Assembly (NCBI GenBank): GCA_949295115.1
Contig: CASFJU010000012.1
Coordinates: 1 to 48,343 of the forward strand
Source of the DNA: an uncultured Phascolarctobacterium sp.
GTDB taxonomy: Bacteria; Bacillota; Negativicutes; Acidaminococcales; Acidaminococcaceae
Length of the DNA: 48,343 nucleotides
Direction: 5' to 3'
The notes below the pieces were generated by a model. That model saw only the letters and a list, made by a program, of their open reading frames with translations, did no database searches and was not told where the DNA came from. A program made the translations under genes and the position numbers. Positions 34,424-44,100 of the stretch are shown here, piece by piece (position 1 is the stretch's first letter; each line of letters begins with the position of its first letter).

Positions 34424-34458
34424 AAAAACTGCTCCCTTCCCTGAAAAGGAAGGGAGCA
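34424..34458 (-). terminator. Partial terminator between livK and livH
   Basis: On the minus strand TGCTCCCTTCC (34448-34458), a 7-nt loop, GGAAGGGAGCA (34430-34440), then GTTTTTTGG. A perfect 11-bp stem with a T run is a true intrinsic-terminator shape. As no promoter is evident before livH, partial readthrough probably supplies the downstream genes and leaves livK in excess. Confidence 0.75.
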
Positions 34459-34477
34459 CCTTTTACAAAATTTCAAA

Positions 34478-35641
34478 TCATTTAGCCTGAGCTTTTACAT
34501 AATCTTTAAAGGTAAATTTGCCGTCTTTAACGGTTTTAATAACAACGTCTTTAATCGGGTCGCCGTTTTCATCAAGCGTGGTCATGCCGGTTACGCATTC
34601 AAGGTCTTTGGTTGCGGCAATCGCGTCGCGGATTTTAACGGTATCGGTAGCAGTACCTGCTTTTTCAATGCCGTTAACGGCGATGAGGTAAGCATCGTAT
34701 GCCATAGCGGTTAAAGCGGAAGGTTCGCCGTTATATTCTTTGGTGTAAGCGTCGAGGAATTTTTTAGCTTCTTCGGTGCTTGCTTTTTCACGGTCAAACG
34801 CGGTGGAAAGTGCAACGCCTTCAACGTCCTTGCCGCCTACGTCAATGAATTCCTGAGTTTCCCAGGTGTCGCCGCCCATGAACTGAGCGTCGATGCCAAG
34901 CTGGCGAGCCTGTTTAACTAAAAGTGCGGATTCGGTGAAGTTGCCCGGTGCAAATACAGCGTCCGGATCCTGTGCTTTAATGTTGGTCAGGATAGCGGTG
35001 AAGTCTTTATCGCCGGTCTGATAGTTGGCAATGTCAACAATGCTGTTTTCGTCGCCGGTCAGTTTAACAAACTCCTCGCGGAAGAATTTTGCCAGGCCAA
35101 CGGAATAGTCGTTGGAAACTTCCTGAACGATAGCTACTTTTTTGAAACCGTTCTGATGAGCATATTCTGCCATTACTTTGCCCTGGAACGGGTCAATGAA
35201 GCAGGCGCGGAAGTAATAATCGTTGTTGGCGGTTACCTGCGGGTTAGTGCAGCTGGTGCCAACGGCCGGAACTTTATTTTCTTTAACAATATTACCAGCA
35301 GCCATAGAAAGGGAAGAACCATAAGAACCTACGATTGCGCTTACTTTATCCTTTTCAATCAGGCGTGCCGCAACAGAAGCAGCTTCTGCCTTATCGGATT
35401 TGTTATCGGCAACTACCAGTTCAACTTTTTTGCCCAAAACTTCTGGGTGCAGCTGGTTGGCAAGTTTAATGCCGCGCAATTCCAGTTCGCCGCCTGCGGC
35501 ATTATCGCCGGTAAGCGGCAGGAACACGCCTACCTTAATTACGTTGGAATCGGCAGCTTTTTCTTCGCCGCCGCAGCCTGCCAGTAAACCTGTGGCTAAA
35601 GCCGATACTGCAAGTAATGATAATAATTTTTTAAATTTCAC
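34478..35641 (-). CDS. livK: Branched-chain amino acid-binding lipoprotein LivK/LivJ
   Basis: A 387-residue type-I periplasmic binding lipoprotein. It starts GTG after AAGGGG. The signal peptide MKFKKLLSLLAVSALATGLL has lipobox LAGC, so Cys23 is lipidated. The mature part has KVGVFLPLTGDNAAGGELELRG, SAIVGSYGSSLSMAAGNIV and AMAYDAYLIAVNGIEKAG, typical of Leu/Ile/Val-binding proteins. Being a lipoprotein fits a Firmicute lineage. It is the first gene behind the promoter at 35698-35726. Confidence 0.95.
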   Translation of the reverse strand: MKFKKLLSLLAVSALATGLLAGCGGEEKAADSNVIKVGVFLPLTGDNAAGGELELRGIKLANQLHPEVLGKKVELVVADNKSDKAEAASVAARLIEKDKVSAIVGSYGSSLSMAAGNIVKENKVPAVGTSCTNPQVTANNDYYFRACFIDPFQGKVMAEYAHQNGFKKVAIVQEVSNDYSVGLAKFFREEFVKLTGDENSIVDIANYQTGDKDFTAILTNIKAQDPDAVFAPGNFTESALLVKQARQLGIDAQFMGGDTWETQEFIDVGGKDVEGVALSTAFDREKASTEEAKKFLDAYTKEYNGEPSALTAMAYDAYLIAVNGIEKAGTATDTVKIRDAIAATKDLECVTGMTTLDENGDPIKDVVIKTVKDGKFTFKDYVKAQAK

Positions 35642-35697
35642 TTTGCATCTACCCCTTCTTTACTGTTGTGTACAGTTTAATAATAATCTTGTGTAAA

Positions 35698-35726
35698 ATT
35701 ATAACATCAAAGTACACATGTGACAA
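35698..35726 (-). promoter_or_regulatory. Promoter of the liv operon
   Basis: On the minus strand TTGTCA (35721-35726), a 17-nt spacer and TATAAT (35698-35703), leaving a leader of about 50 nt before livK. Confidence 0.8.
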
Positions 35727-35981
35727 GATTGTAAAACAAGCGTAAATTTTACAGTATATTGGTTTTAAAACTTTAATTTTTGTAAATTTGTCGCTTTAAA
35801 CAAATGTACATTTTCTGTTTTATTTTATTTTTGTTTTTATATAACGGACTTTACTAAAAACACACTTTGGACATGTCCGCTGTAAAAAGACAGTAAAAAG
35901 TTTAATTTTTTAAAAAATTTTTATGTATACACGGATACATTAACAAATTTTACATTTTTCTGTTTATTTTGGTACAAAAAC
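35727..35981. other. AT-rich gene-free stretch with palindromes
   Basis: Between the liv promoter and the metH terminator I see no supported frame. The sequence is very AT-rich. It carries a perfect palindrome GGACATGTCC (35869-35878), an inverted repeat TGTAT-N6-ATACA (35924-35939) and GTAAATTTTAC just upstream of the liv promoter. These could be regulator sites for liv, but I cannot assign one. Confidence 0.5.
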
Positions 35982-36022
35982 AAAACATCCCCAACTTACT
36001 ATTTGCAAGCCGGGGATGTTTT
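35982..36022 (-). terminator. Terminator after metH
   Basis: AAAACATCCCC (35982-35992) pairs with GGGGATGTTTT (36012-36022), an 11-bp perfect stem with a 19-nt loop. On the minus strand it continues GTTTTTG. It follows the metH stop by 15 nt. Confidence 0.8.
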
Positions 36023-36036
36023 TATTTTACATTTAT

Positions 36037-38403
36037 TTATTGTAAAGAATTGGCATAATTTACTGCGCTGACGGCGTTTGGCGCGTAAAAATCCGCACCG
36101 ATGCTGTCGGCGTAATCCTGCGTAAGCACTGCGCCGCCGCAGATAATTTTAAAGCTGCCTGCCGCACGCAGCGCCTTAATGGTTTCTTCCATTGCGCCGA
36201 CGGTTGTCGTCATCAGCGCAGAAAGCCCTACCACAGCGGCGTTATGCTTAACGGCTGTTTCCACAATTTTTTCGGGCGGTACGTCCTTGCCAAGGTCGAT
36301 AACCTGATAACCGTAGTTTTCAAACAGCACTTTTACGATATTTTTGCCGATGTCGTGAATATCGCCCTTAACGGTTGCCAGCACAACCTTTACGCCGTTG
36401 CTTTGGCTGCCGCCTTCCGCCGCCATTTTATCGCGGATGACATTGAACGCAGCTTTGGCTGCCTCCGCGCTCATCAAAAGCTGCGGCAAAAACAGAGTGT
36501 GCTTTTCAAAGCCGTTGCCAACATAATCAAGCGCCGGTATCATCTCGCCGTTGATAATTTCCAGCGGCTGTTTTTGTGCCAGCTGCGCCGTTACGGCTTT
36601 TTCGCTCTGCTCGCGCAGGCCTTTCACAATCGCATCATACAAAGTATATTCTGCCGTCTGCGCCGGTGCTGCTTTAGGCTGTACGGCGTCCGCAAATTTA
36701 GCAACATACGCCTTGCAGCCTTCGTCCAATCCGCTTAACGCACCGTAAGCATAGTACACGCCCATCATTGCCGCACTTTGCGGATTGATAATGGCGCAGC
36801 TCAAACCGGCTTCCATTGCCAGCACAAAAAAGGCACTGTTAACGGCGTCACGTGCCGGAAGACCGAAGGAAATATTCGACACGCCCATGACGGTTTTAAT
36901 GCCGCGTTTGGTCAGCTCGCGCAGCACCTGTAAATCCACTTTGGCGTTATCGCCGCCGGTGCTGATGGTAAGCGCCAGCGGGTCAACAATAATATTGCGT
37001 TTGGCAATGCCGTATTCCGCCGCGCGGGCGATAATTTTTTCGGCAATGGCAATGCGACCCTCCGCCGTTTCTGGTATACCGCTGTCGTCCAGCGTCAGCG
37101 CAACGACTGCCGCGCCGTACTTTTTAACCAGCGGCAACACCTTGGCAAGGCTTTCTTCCTTGCCGCAGACGGAATTTAACAGCGGTTTGCCGTTATACAA
37201 ACGCAGGCTGCCCGCCATAGCCTCGTAGCTGCTGGTGTCAATCTGCAACGGCACACTCGTAATTGCCTGCAAACGCTGCACTGCTTCCGCGCTGACGACA
37301 GGTTCTTCAATGCCCGGCACGCCGACGTTCACGTCCAGAATCGCCGCACCGCTGTCAATCTGCTCCAGCCCCAAACGGCAGATATAATCATAATCGCCGT
37401 CTAAAATCGCCTGTTTTAAACGCGGCTTGCCCGTGGGGTTGATGCGCTCGCCGATAATTACCGGCTTCTTACCGATAACAACCGCGCTGCCGTAAGCAGC
37501 AACGGCGGTTAAATCACATTCGCGCGATTGCGGCACGATTTGTTTACATTTATTGACCAGCGCCGCGATATGCGCCGGTGTTGTACCGCAGCAGCCGCCC
37601 ATAACTGCCGGCTCGCCGTCCTTAGCCATATCGTACATCAATGCGGCAAATTCGTCAGCACCGACATCAAACACGGTTTGCCCGTCCACTTCTTTAGGCA
37701 GACCGGCGTTAGGGTTCAGCACCGCAGGCAGCGGCGTAGCAGCCAAAAGCTGCGGCAGCAGTTTCTGCATCTGCGCAGGCCCAAGCCCGCAGTTAAAACC
37801 GATGGCATTTGCACCCAGGCCTTCCAGCATAATGGCAGCGGCGGTAATATCGCCGCCGGTTAAAAGTTTGCCGTCCTCGTCCAGCGTCATGGTGCAGACA
37901 ACGGGCAAATCACTGTTTTCTTTTGCCGCAAGCAGCGCCGCCTTCATCTCGTAGGTGTCGCTCATAGTTTCAATTAAAATCAAATCTGCACCGGCAGCCA
38001 CGCCCGCTGTTACAATTTCCGCATAAATGCTTACCGCTTCTTCAAACGGCAAATCGCCGTAAGGCGCAAGCAGTTTGCCGGTCGGTCCCAAATCCAGTGC
38101 AACAAAGCTGCCCGGTTTGTTGGCGCAGGCTTTTTTGGCAATTTTTACGGCCTGCGTCACCATGTCCGCCGTTTTAATATCCGTACCGGCAAATTTTAAG
38201 CGGTTCGCACCAAAGGTGTTGGTTTTTATAATATCTGCACCGGCGTTTAAATAAGCGGTGTGGATTTTTTCCACCTCGTCCGCATGGGTAAAGTTCCACA
38301 GCTCCGGCAGTTCGCCCGGTTTAAGCCCGGCGGCCTGCAGCATGGTGCCCATTGCGCCGTCAAAAAAAAGTGTTTTTTTACCAAGTAAATCTTTAAAAAG
38401 CAT
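36037..38403 (-). CDS. metH: Cobalamin-dependent methionine synthase, form without the reactivation domain
   Basis: A 788-residue MetH. It transfers the methyl group of methyltetrahydrofolate to homocysteine through cobalamin. Domains in order: homocysteine-binding barrel (1 to about 290) with zinc ligands in FNCGLG and MGGCCGTTPAH; pterin-binding domain (about 310-570) with GERINPTGKP and MGVSNISFGLP; cobalamin cap (about 590-670); cobalamin-binding Rossmann domain with base-off His683 in GDIHDIGKNIV. The SAM-binding reactivation domain of E. coli MetH is absent but is encoded by the preceding gene. The ATG at 38401-38403 has GAGGG 5 nt upstream. Confidence 0.95.
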   Translation of the reverse strand: MLFKDLLGKKTLFFDGAMGTMLQAAGLKPGELPELWNFTHADEVEKIHTAYLNAGADIIKTNTFGANRLKFAGTDIKTADMVTQAVKIAKKACANKPGSFVALDLGPTGKLLAPYGDLPFEEAVSIYAEIVTAGVAAGADLILIETMSDTYEMKAALLAAKENSDLPVVCTMTLDEDGKLLTGGDITAAAIMLEGLGANAIGFNCGLGPAQMQKLLPQLLAATPLPAVLNPNAGLPKEVDGQTVFDVGADEFAALMYDMAKDGEPAVMGGCCGTTPAHIAALVNKCKQIVPQSRECDLTAVAAYGSAVVIGKKPVIIGERINPTGKPRLKQAILDGDYDYICRLGLEQIDSGAAILDVNVGVPGIEEPVVSAEAVQRLQAITSVPLQIDTSSYEAMAGSLRLYNGKPLLNSVCGKEESLAKVLPLVKKYGAAVVALTLDDSGIPETAEGRIAIAEKIIARAAEYGIAKRNIIVDPLALTISTGGDNAKVDLQVLRELTKRGIKTVMGVSNISFGLPARDAVNSAFFVLAMEAGLSCAIINPQSAAMMGVYYAYGALSGLDEGCKAYVAKFADAVQPKAAPAQTAEYTLYDAIVKGLREQSEKAVTAQLAQKQPLEIINGEMIPALDYVGNGFEKHTLFLPQLLMSAEAAKAAFNVIRDKMAAEGGSQSNGVKVVLATVKGDIHDIGKNIVKVLFENYGYQVIDLGKDVPPEKIVETAVKHNAAVVGLSALMTTTVGAMEETIKALRAAGSFKIICGGAVLTQDYADSIGADFYAPNAVSAVNYANSLQ

Positions 38404-38418
38404 GTTGTCCCTCACAAT

Positions 38419-39042
38419 TTATTTTCTATAAAGGCAGTTTGTGTTTTCGCAGGTTTCGCAGCTGTTTTGCGGCTTTTCGCACCCGTCCGTAATGCCGATG
38501 ACAGCCGTTACCGATTTTACCGGCGCCAGCATGCCGCCCGTCGTTACCGTCAGCCCGATGCGTTTGGGCGCGTCCAGCATCGCTAAAATACGCGGCTGGT
38601 CGGCAAGGCTCCAATCCGCATAGCCGGGGCTGAAACGCAGTTTAAAATGCAGCCCGCCGTATTCGCTGCTGATTTTTGCTTCCGTTTCGTCACAGTAGCT
38701 TTCAATAAGCGCCGCGCACACTGCCTGCCCGGCAGCGCCTTCGGCAATGTTGGCAACAGCCATGCGCCTCAGCGCGATATCAACCTTCGGTCCTAAAGTC
38801 GCCGCCAGAAGCACGGCACGTTTACACCCTTTGATATGCGCCGCCAGTTTGGCGCTTTTAAAATATTCGCCGCCCAACAGCACGCCGTCAGCGTCAACGC
38901 TGCAATCCAGAACGCGGTACACGCTGCGTGCCTGCACTTCGTTGCGCAGCTTTAAATACGCCAAATCTGCCAGCACGCCCGCGTTTTCGTCACCGGCGAG
39001 CCCGCCCATATAGCGGATGGCTTCGCTGCGGTCGTACTTCAT
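38419..39042 (-). CDS. Free-standing MetH reactivation-domain protein
   Basis: A 207-residue protein resembling the C-terminal SAM-binding activation domain of MetH. It contains RFSPGYADWSLADQPRIL and GGMLAPVKSVTAVIGIT, the conserved segments that bind SAM during reductive remethylation of cobalamin. Its extreme C-terminus has a Cys-rich CEKPQNSCETCENTNC motif, which might bind metal or an iron-sulfur cluster. Located between metF and metH and overlapping metF by 4 nt, it presumably supplies in trans what the short MetH lacks. Similar split MetH systems are known in Thermotoga and various Firmicutes. Confidence 0.88.
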   Translation of the reverse strand: MKYDRSEAIRYMGGLAGDENAGVLADLAYLKLRNEVQARSVYRVLDCSVDADGVLLGGEYFKSAKLAAHIKGCKRAVLLAATLGPKVDIALRRMAVANIAEGAAGQAVCAALIESYCDETEAKISSEYGGLHFKLRFSPGYADWSLADQPRILAMLDAPKRIGLTVTTGGMLAPVKSVTAVIGITDGCEKPQNSCETCENTNCLYRK

Positions 39043-39890
39043 TTGATAATCTCCGACAGGTTTTTCATAATGCCGCGGATGATTTCCGGCTTGTTCATTG
39101 TGTAAACGTGAATGTTTTTGAAGCCGTTGGCAATCAGGTCGATAATCTGCCCGAGGGCATAAGCAATGCCGGCCTGCATTAAAGCCTGCGGGTCGTCGGC
39201 AAAGCGTTCCACAATCGCGCGGTAATGCGGCGGCAGTTTCGTCCCGCTCAGCTCGCAGATGCGGTTAATCTGTTTTGCATTGGTTACGGGCATAATGCCT
39301 GCCACTACCGGCACGTCGATACCGTTGCGCAGCAGCCTGTACATATAGTTGTACATAATATTATTGTCAAAGCACATCTGCGATACCAAAAACTCGCAGC
39401 CTGCATCAATTTTCTTTTTTGTGTTTTCAATGTCGTTATCCAGCGAGCCTGCCTCCGGATGACCTTCCGGATAGCATGCGCCACCGATGCAAAAATCGCC
39501 GGACGCCGAAATTTTGCGCATCAAATCACTGGCATGGGCAAAATCGCGCACGCCGCTTGCAACAGCGTCGCCGCGCAAAGCCAGCACGTTCTGCACTCCC
39601 GCCTTGCGGAAATTGCCAAGCATGCCGTCAATCTTTGCTTCCGTCGCGTCGATGCAGGTTAAATGCGCCAGTGCCGGAATGTTATGCTCCTCCACCGCCT
39701 GCGCAATTGCCAGCGTCTGCCCGGCAGAAGTGCCGCCCGCGCCGTAGGTAACGCTCATAAAATGCGGTTTGATAATGGCAATTTCGTCAACTATTTTTAA
39801 AGCGTTCTGCAATTCCGACCCGGCCTTGGGCGGAAACAGCTCGCACGAAATACAAGGTTTATCGCTTTTTAACAGTTCTGTTATTTTCAT
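39039..39890 (-). CDS. metF: Methylenetetrahydrofolate reductase
   Basis: A 283-residue FAD-dependent MetF producing methyltetrahydrofolate for MetH. It begins MKITELLKSDKPCISCELFP, with FPPK, HFMSVTYGAGGT, LAHLTCIDAT and NVLALRGD, the usual FAD and folate contacts. The ATG at 39888-39890 is preferred since AGGGGG lies 6 nt upstream. It is the first gene of metF-activator-metH, and no SAM riboswitch or T-box is visible in the short leader. The minus-strand -10 is probably TAAAAT near 39930 with a poor -35. Confidence 0.96.
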   Translation of the reverse strand: MKITELLKSDKPCISCELFPPKAGSELQNALKIVDEIAIIKPHFMSVTYGAGGTSAGQTLAIAQAVEEHNIPALAHLTCIDATEAKIDGMLGNFRKAGVQNVLALRGDAVASGVRDFAHASDLMRKISASGDFCIGGACYPEGHPEAGSLDNDIENTKKKIDAGCEFLVSQMCFDNNIMYNYMYRLLRNGIDVPVVAGIMPVTNAKQINRICELSGTKLPPHYRAIVERFADDPQALMQAGIAYALGQIIDLIANGFKNIHVYTMNKPEIIRGIMKNLSEIIK

Positions 39891-39994
39891 AAAAGTCCCC
39901 CTCATCGTACAATGTAATATCTATTTTACTACATTAACATCTTTTTTGCCATACGCATTTATTTTAAAGCCTGCGTCATAAACCTTAACAAATC

Positions 39995-40020
39995 CCTGCC
40001 GCGGCAGGATTTTATTTTTA
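39995..40020 (+). terminator. Terminator-like hairpin upstream of the RND pump genes
   Basis: CCTGCC (39995-40000), GC, GGCAGG (40003-40008), extended by A-T pairs and followed by ATTTTATTTTT. It has intrinsic-terminator form on the plus strand, yet no plus-strand gene precedes it. The next gene starts 60 nt later. It may act as an attenuator in the pump leader or end a stray transcript. Confidence 0.45.
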
Positions 40021-40079
40021 TCTGCCGAAATTCTAAGTAAAGCATCATTACCATAAAAAAGCATTGGAAGTGATTGGTT

Positions 40080-41189
40080 ATGCAGCTTTGGGAAAAATTA
40101 CATTTAAGCAAAAAACAGTTAGCCATCGCCGCTGCCGTTATCGCCGCAGGGCTGGTTTACCATTTTGCCGCCGCAGTTTTAAATAAACCGCAGCCGGTTG
40201 CCGCCGTGCCCTATGTGCGCACCGTTACCGCAGGCACGCACAGCACGCAGAACTACCTTGTGTACCCCGGCGAAGTGCGCGGACGCTACGAAAGCAACCT
40301 TGCCTTTCAGGTCAGCGGCAAAATAATCAGCCGTAATGTCAATTTGGGCGACACCGTGCATGCAGGCGATGTTTTAATGCAGATTGACCCGCGCGACGTT
40401 GATGAAAACGTCAACGCTGCCCGCGCAGGGCTGGCTTCTGCCAACGCCAATTTTTTGCTGGCCAGCGATAACGAAAAACGCTACCGCTCACTGCTGGCAA
40501 GCGGTGCTGTAAGCCAGGCCGTTTACGACCAGTACAATACGCAGCTGAAAGCCGCACAATCCACGCTGGAACAGGCCGAAGCACAGCTTGCGGCCGCGCT
40601 GAACCAGCTTGATTATACGCGCCTTGTAGCAAATAACGACGGCGTTATCTCAAGCATTACCGGTGAAATCGGTCAGGTTGCCGCTGCCGGTACGCCTGTT
40701 GCAACGCTGGTGCGCGAAGGCGAAAAAGAAGTGCGTATTTACATACCAGAAAACAATTTAGCCAGCATCTCGCCCGGGCAAACGGCGGAAATAACCTTCT
40801 GGGCACTGCCCGATATCACAGTCAGCGGGCACATCCGCGAAATCGCCCCGATGGCCGACCCGGTAACGCGCACCTATCAGGTCTGCGTTGCTATCGACAA
40901 CATGCCGCCGCAGGTGCAGCTGGGCATGACGGCCAAAGTACATTTTAACGACGGCAGCGAAAGCCTCATCATCCTGCCTAAGGCAGCCATTTACCAGACC
41001 GGCGACACACCGCAGGTATGGATTGTTAAGAACAACCGCGTTGAGCTTGTGCCGGTGGAAATTGCCGGTTATGAAAACAACAGCATTATTATTAAAAGCG
41101 GCATTGCAAACGGCGACGTTATTGTTACCGGCGGCGCTGCCAAACTTACGCCCGGCCAGCAGGTGCGTCTGGAAGGTGATGCGCAATGA
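40080..41189 (+). CDS. RND efflux periplasmic adaptor (membrane fusion protein)
   Basis: A 369-residue HlyD/AcrA-type adaptor. It begins MQLWEKLHLSKKQLAIAAAV, with one N-terminal membrane helix (about 14-36) and no lipobox. It has the split lipoyl halves (FQVSGKIISRNVNLGDTVHAGDVL and ANNDGVISSITGEIGQVAAAGT) around a coiled-coil hairpin (about 105-180) and beta-barrel and membrane-proximal domains. It links the pump in the inner membrane to an outer-membrane channel. The ATG is preferred to a TTG two codons upstream. It overlaps the pump gene by 4 nt. Confidence 0.93.
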   Translation: MQLWEKLHLSKKQLAIAAAVIAAGLVYHFAAAVLNKPQPVAAVPYVRTVTAGTHSTQNYLVYPGEVRGRYESNLAFQVSGKIISRNVNLGDTVHAGDVLMQIDPRDVDENVNAARAGLASANANFLLASDNEKRYRSLLASGAVSQAVYDQYNTQLKAAQSTLEQAEAQLAAALNQLDYTRLVANNDGVISSITGEIGQVAAAGTPVATLVREGEKEVRIYIPENNLASISPGQTAEITFWALPDITVSGHIREIAPMADPVTRTYQVCVAIDNMPPQVQLGMTAKVHFNDGSESLIILPKAAIYQTGDTPQVWIVKNNRVELVPVEIAGYENNSIIIKSGIANGDVIVTGGAAKLTPGQQVRLEGDAQ

Positions 41190-44100
41190 AAAGAGCTAAC
41201 CTTGCTTCGTGGAGCATTACGCACCGGCAGATAATTTACTTTTTTATGTTTTTGTGCCTTGTGGCGGGTATTTACAGTTATAACACGCTCGGCCGCGCGG
41301 AAGACCCCAGCTTTACCGTTAAGCAGATGGTAATTTCGGCGGCGTGGCCCGGCGCGACAGCCAAAGAGATGGAAGAACAGGTTGCCGACAAGCTGGAAAA
41401 ACAGGCGCAGGCTTCCACCGATATTGATTACATTACAAGTTATTCACGCCCCGGCATCTGCGTTGTCAATGTCTACTTAAAAGAAGACGTGGCGAAGGAA
41501 GATGTGCGCCCGCACTGGCTGGAGCTGCGCAATATGATTAACGACATCAAGGCCGACTTGCCGAGCGGCGTGTACGGGCCGTATTTTAACGACCGCTTCG
41601 ACGACGTTTACGGCAACATCTACGCGCTTACTTCGGACAGCTTCAGCTACGAGGATATGCGCCGCAAAGCCGAAGACATCAAACGCATTTTTTACACCGT
41701 GCCGGACGTAAAAAAAGTTGAGCTTATCGGCGTCCAGCCGGAAAAAATTTATCTGGAAGTAAGCAACAATAAGCTGGCGCAGCTTGGCATACCGCTTGAT
41801 ACGCTTGCCGCCGCCATTCAGGCACAGACGGCCATGGTGCCCGCCGGTATGAGCGAAACGCCGGACGATAATGTTTACCTGCGCCTTACCGGCATGCCGG
41901 ACGCAGTAGAAAACATCGCCTCGCTGCCGATACAGGCTAACGGGCGCGTGTTCCGCCTTGGCGATATCGCCGACGTTAAACGCGGCTACGCCGACCCGCC
42001 CGAACCGAAATTCTTTTTCAACGGGCAGCCCGCTGTCGGCATTGCCCTTTCCATGGAAGACGGCGGTAATAACATCCGCCTTGGCGAAAATTTGGCAAAA
42101 ACAATTACGCAGATTACCGCCGAGCTGCCGCTGGGTTTTGAACTGCATCAGGTTGCCAACCAGCCGGAGGTTGTAAAAAACTCCATCGACGAATTTACGC
42201 AGAGCCTGAAAGAAGCCGTCATCATCGTGCTGGCGGTAAGCCTCATCAGCCTTGGCAGGCGCTGCGGCTATGTAATTTCCGTCTGCATTCCGCTGGTACT
42301 GCTGGGCACGTTCATCGGCATGTACGCGCTGGGCATCGACCTGCACAAGGTATCGCTCGGTGCGCTGATTATTGCGCTGGGCATGTTGGTTGACGACGCC
42401 ATCGTTGTTGTGGAACTGATGGAAATAAAACTGGCCGAAGGCTGGGACCGCATAAAAGCCGCCAGCTATGCTTTTGAAACCTGCGCAGTACCGCTGCTCG
42501 TCGGCACGGTTATTACCTGCGTCGGCTTTACGCCGATATATTTTTCCAAAGGCAACGTCGGCGAATTTGCCGGCAGTTTGTTCGTGGTTATCAGCCTGGC
42601 GCTGATGCTGTCGTGGGTTGTATCGGCAACCGTTGCGCCCGTGCTGGGCTACGAATGGGTACACCCCAAAAAGATTGCCGAAGGCAGTGCCTACACCACG
42701 CCGTTTTACCGGAAATTCCGCAGCCTGCTGACCTGGGCGCTGGCGCACCGTGCCGTTGTTATCGCGCTCACCGTCGGCGCATTCTGCGGCTCGCTGTTTT
42801 TAACCAAATTTATAGATAAGGAATTCTTTCCGCCTTCCGTGCGGCCGGAGCTGCTGGTAGAAATTAACATGCCGGAAGGCAGCAGCATTAAAGCCAGCGA
42901 AAAAGCCGCGCTGAAGCTGACAGATATTTTGAAGGACGACACGGATATTTTAAACATCGGCACTTACGTTGGCGAAAGCGCGCCGCGTTTTGTGCTGGTA
43001 GTTGAACCGGTGCAGCCGCGCGAAAATTACGCCCAGCTGGTCATCCTCACCAAAGATGTGGAAGCAAAAAACAGGCTGGAGCAGAAAATTAACGAACTTG
43101 CCGCACGCGAAATCCCCGAAGCCGTTATTTACAGCAAATCCATCCCGCTCGGCCCGCCTTCGGCGTACCCGGTAATGCTGCGCGTATCCGCACCGACGGA
43201 AGCAATGGCAAAAGATTACGCCCGGCTGGTACGCGACGCCGCTTTGCAGAACCCCGCCGTTACCATGACGCGTTTTGACTGGATGGAGAAAACAGGCGCG
43301 GTTAAAGTCGCTATCGACAACGACAAGCTGCGGCAAATGGGAATTGACCGTCAGACGGTTGCCATGGCGTTGCAGGCAGAACTCAGCGGCTACACCGTAT
43401 CGCAGTATTACGAAGGCGACCAGGCTATTGACCTTGTGTTCCGCCTTGACGCTGCCGACCGCGATAAAATTTCCGACCTGCGGCTGCTGTCCATCCCCAC
43501 CAGCAAGGGCAGTATACCGCTGGCACAGGTGGCAAACATCAGCTACGAAGCTGAAGATAACATGATCTGGCGGCGCAACCTGCTGCCGACCGTAACCGTT
43601 AACGCAGGTATTGCCCCCGGTTACACCGGCAACGATGTAACGCAGCAAATTTACGACAGCCTTGCTGATTTGCGCAGCAGCCTGCCGCCCGGCGTCAGCA
43701 TAGAAATCGGCGGGCCGCTGGAAAGCAGCAACAAAGCGCTGAACTACCTGCTTGTACCGCTGCCGGTTATGTTCATTACCATGCTGGTGCTGCTGATGCT
43801 GCAGCTTAAAGATTTGCGCAAGCTGTTCATCATCGTCTGCACCGCGCCGATGGGTATTATCGGCGTCGTTATCGGACTGCTGCTGTTCAACTCGTCCATG
43901 GGCTTTCTGGCGCAGCTCGGCATCCTGTCGCTGACGGGTATTATTATCCGCAACTCCGTCGTGCTTATCGACCAGATTGACTTGCACTTAGCAGCAGGCA
44001 TGAATCCTTACGAAGCGGTACTGGAATCCGCCATTGTGCGCTTCCGCCCCATCATGCTGGCCGCGCTCACCACAGTCCTCGGCCTTGTGCCGATGTTCAC

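Noticed and set aside
39891..40079. SAM riboswitch or T-box before metF
   Set aside because: The leader is short and no conserved SAM-box or T-box core is visible.
41477..42748. 423-codon open frame on the minus strand opposite the RND pump gene
   Set aside because: It is an antisense shadow of a clear RND permease. The product has no recognisable domain and there is no ribosome binding site.
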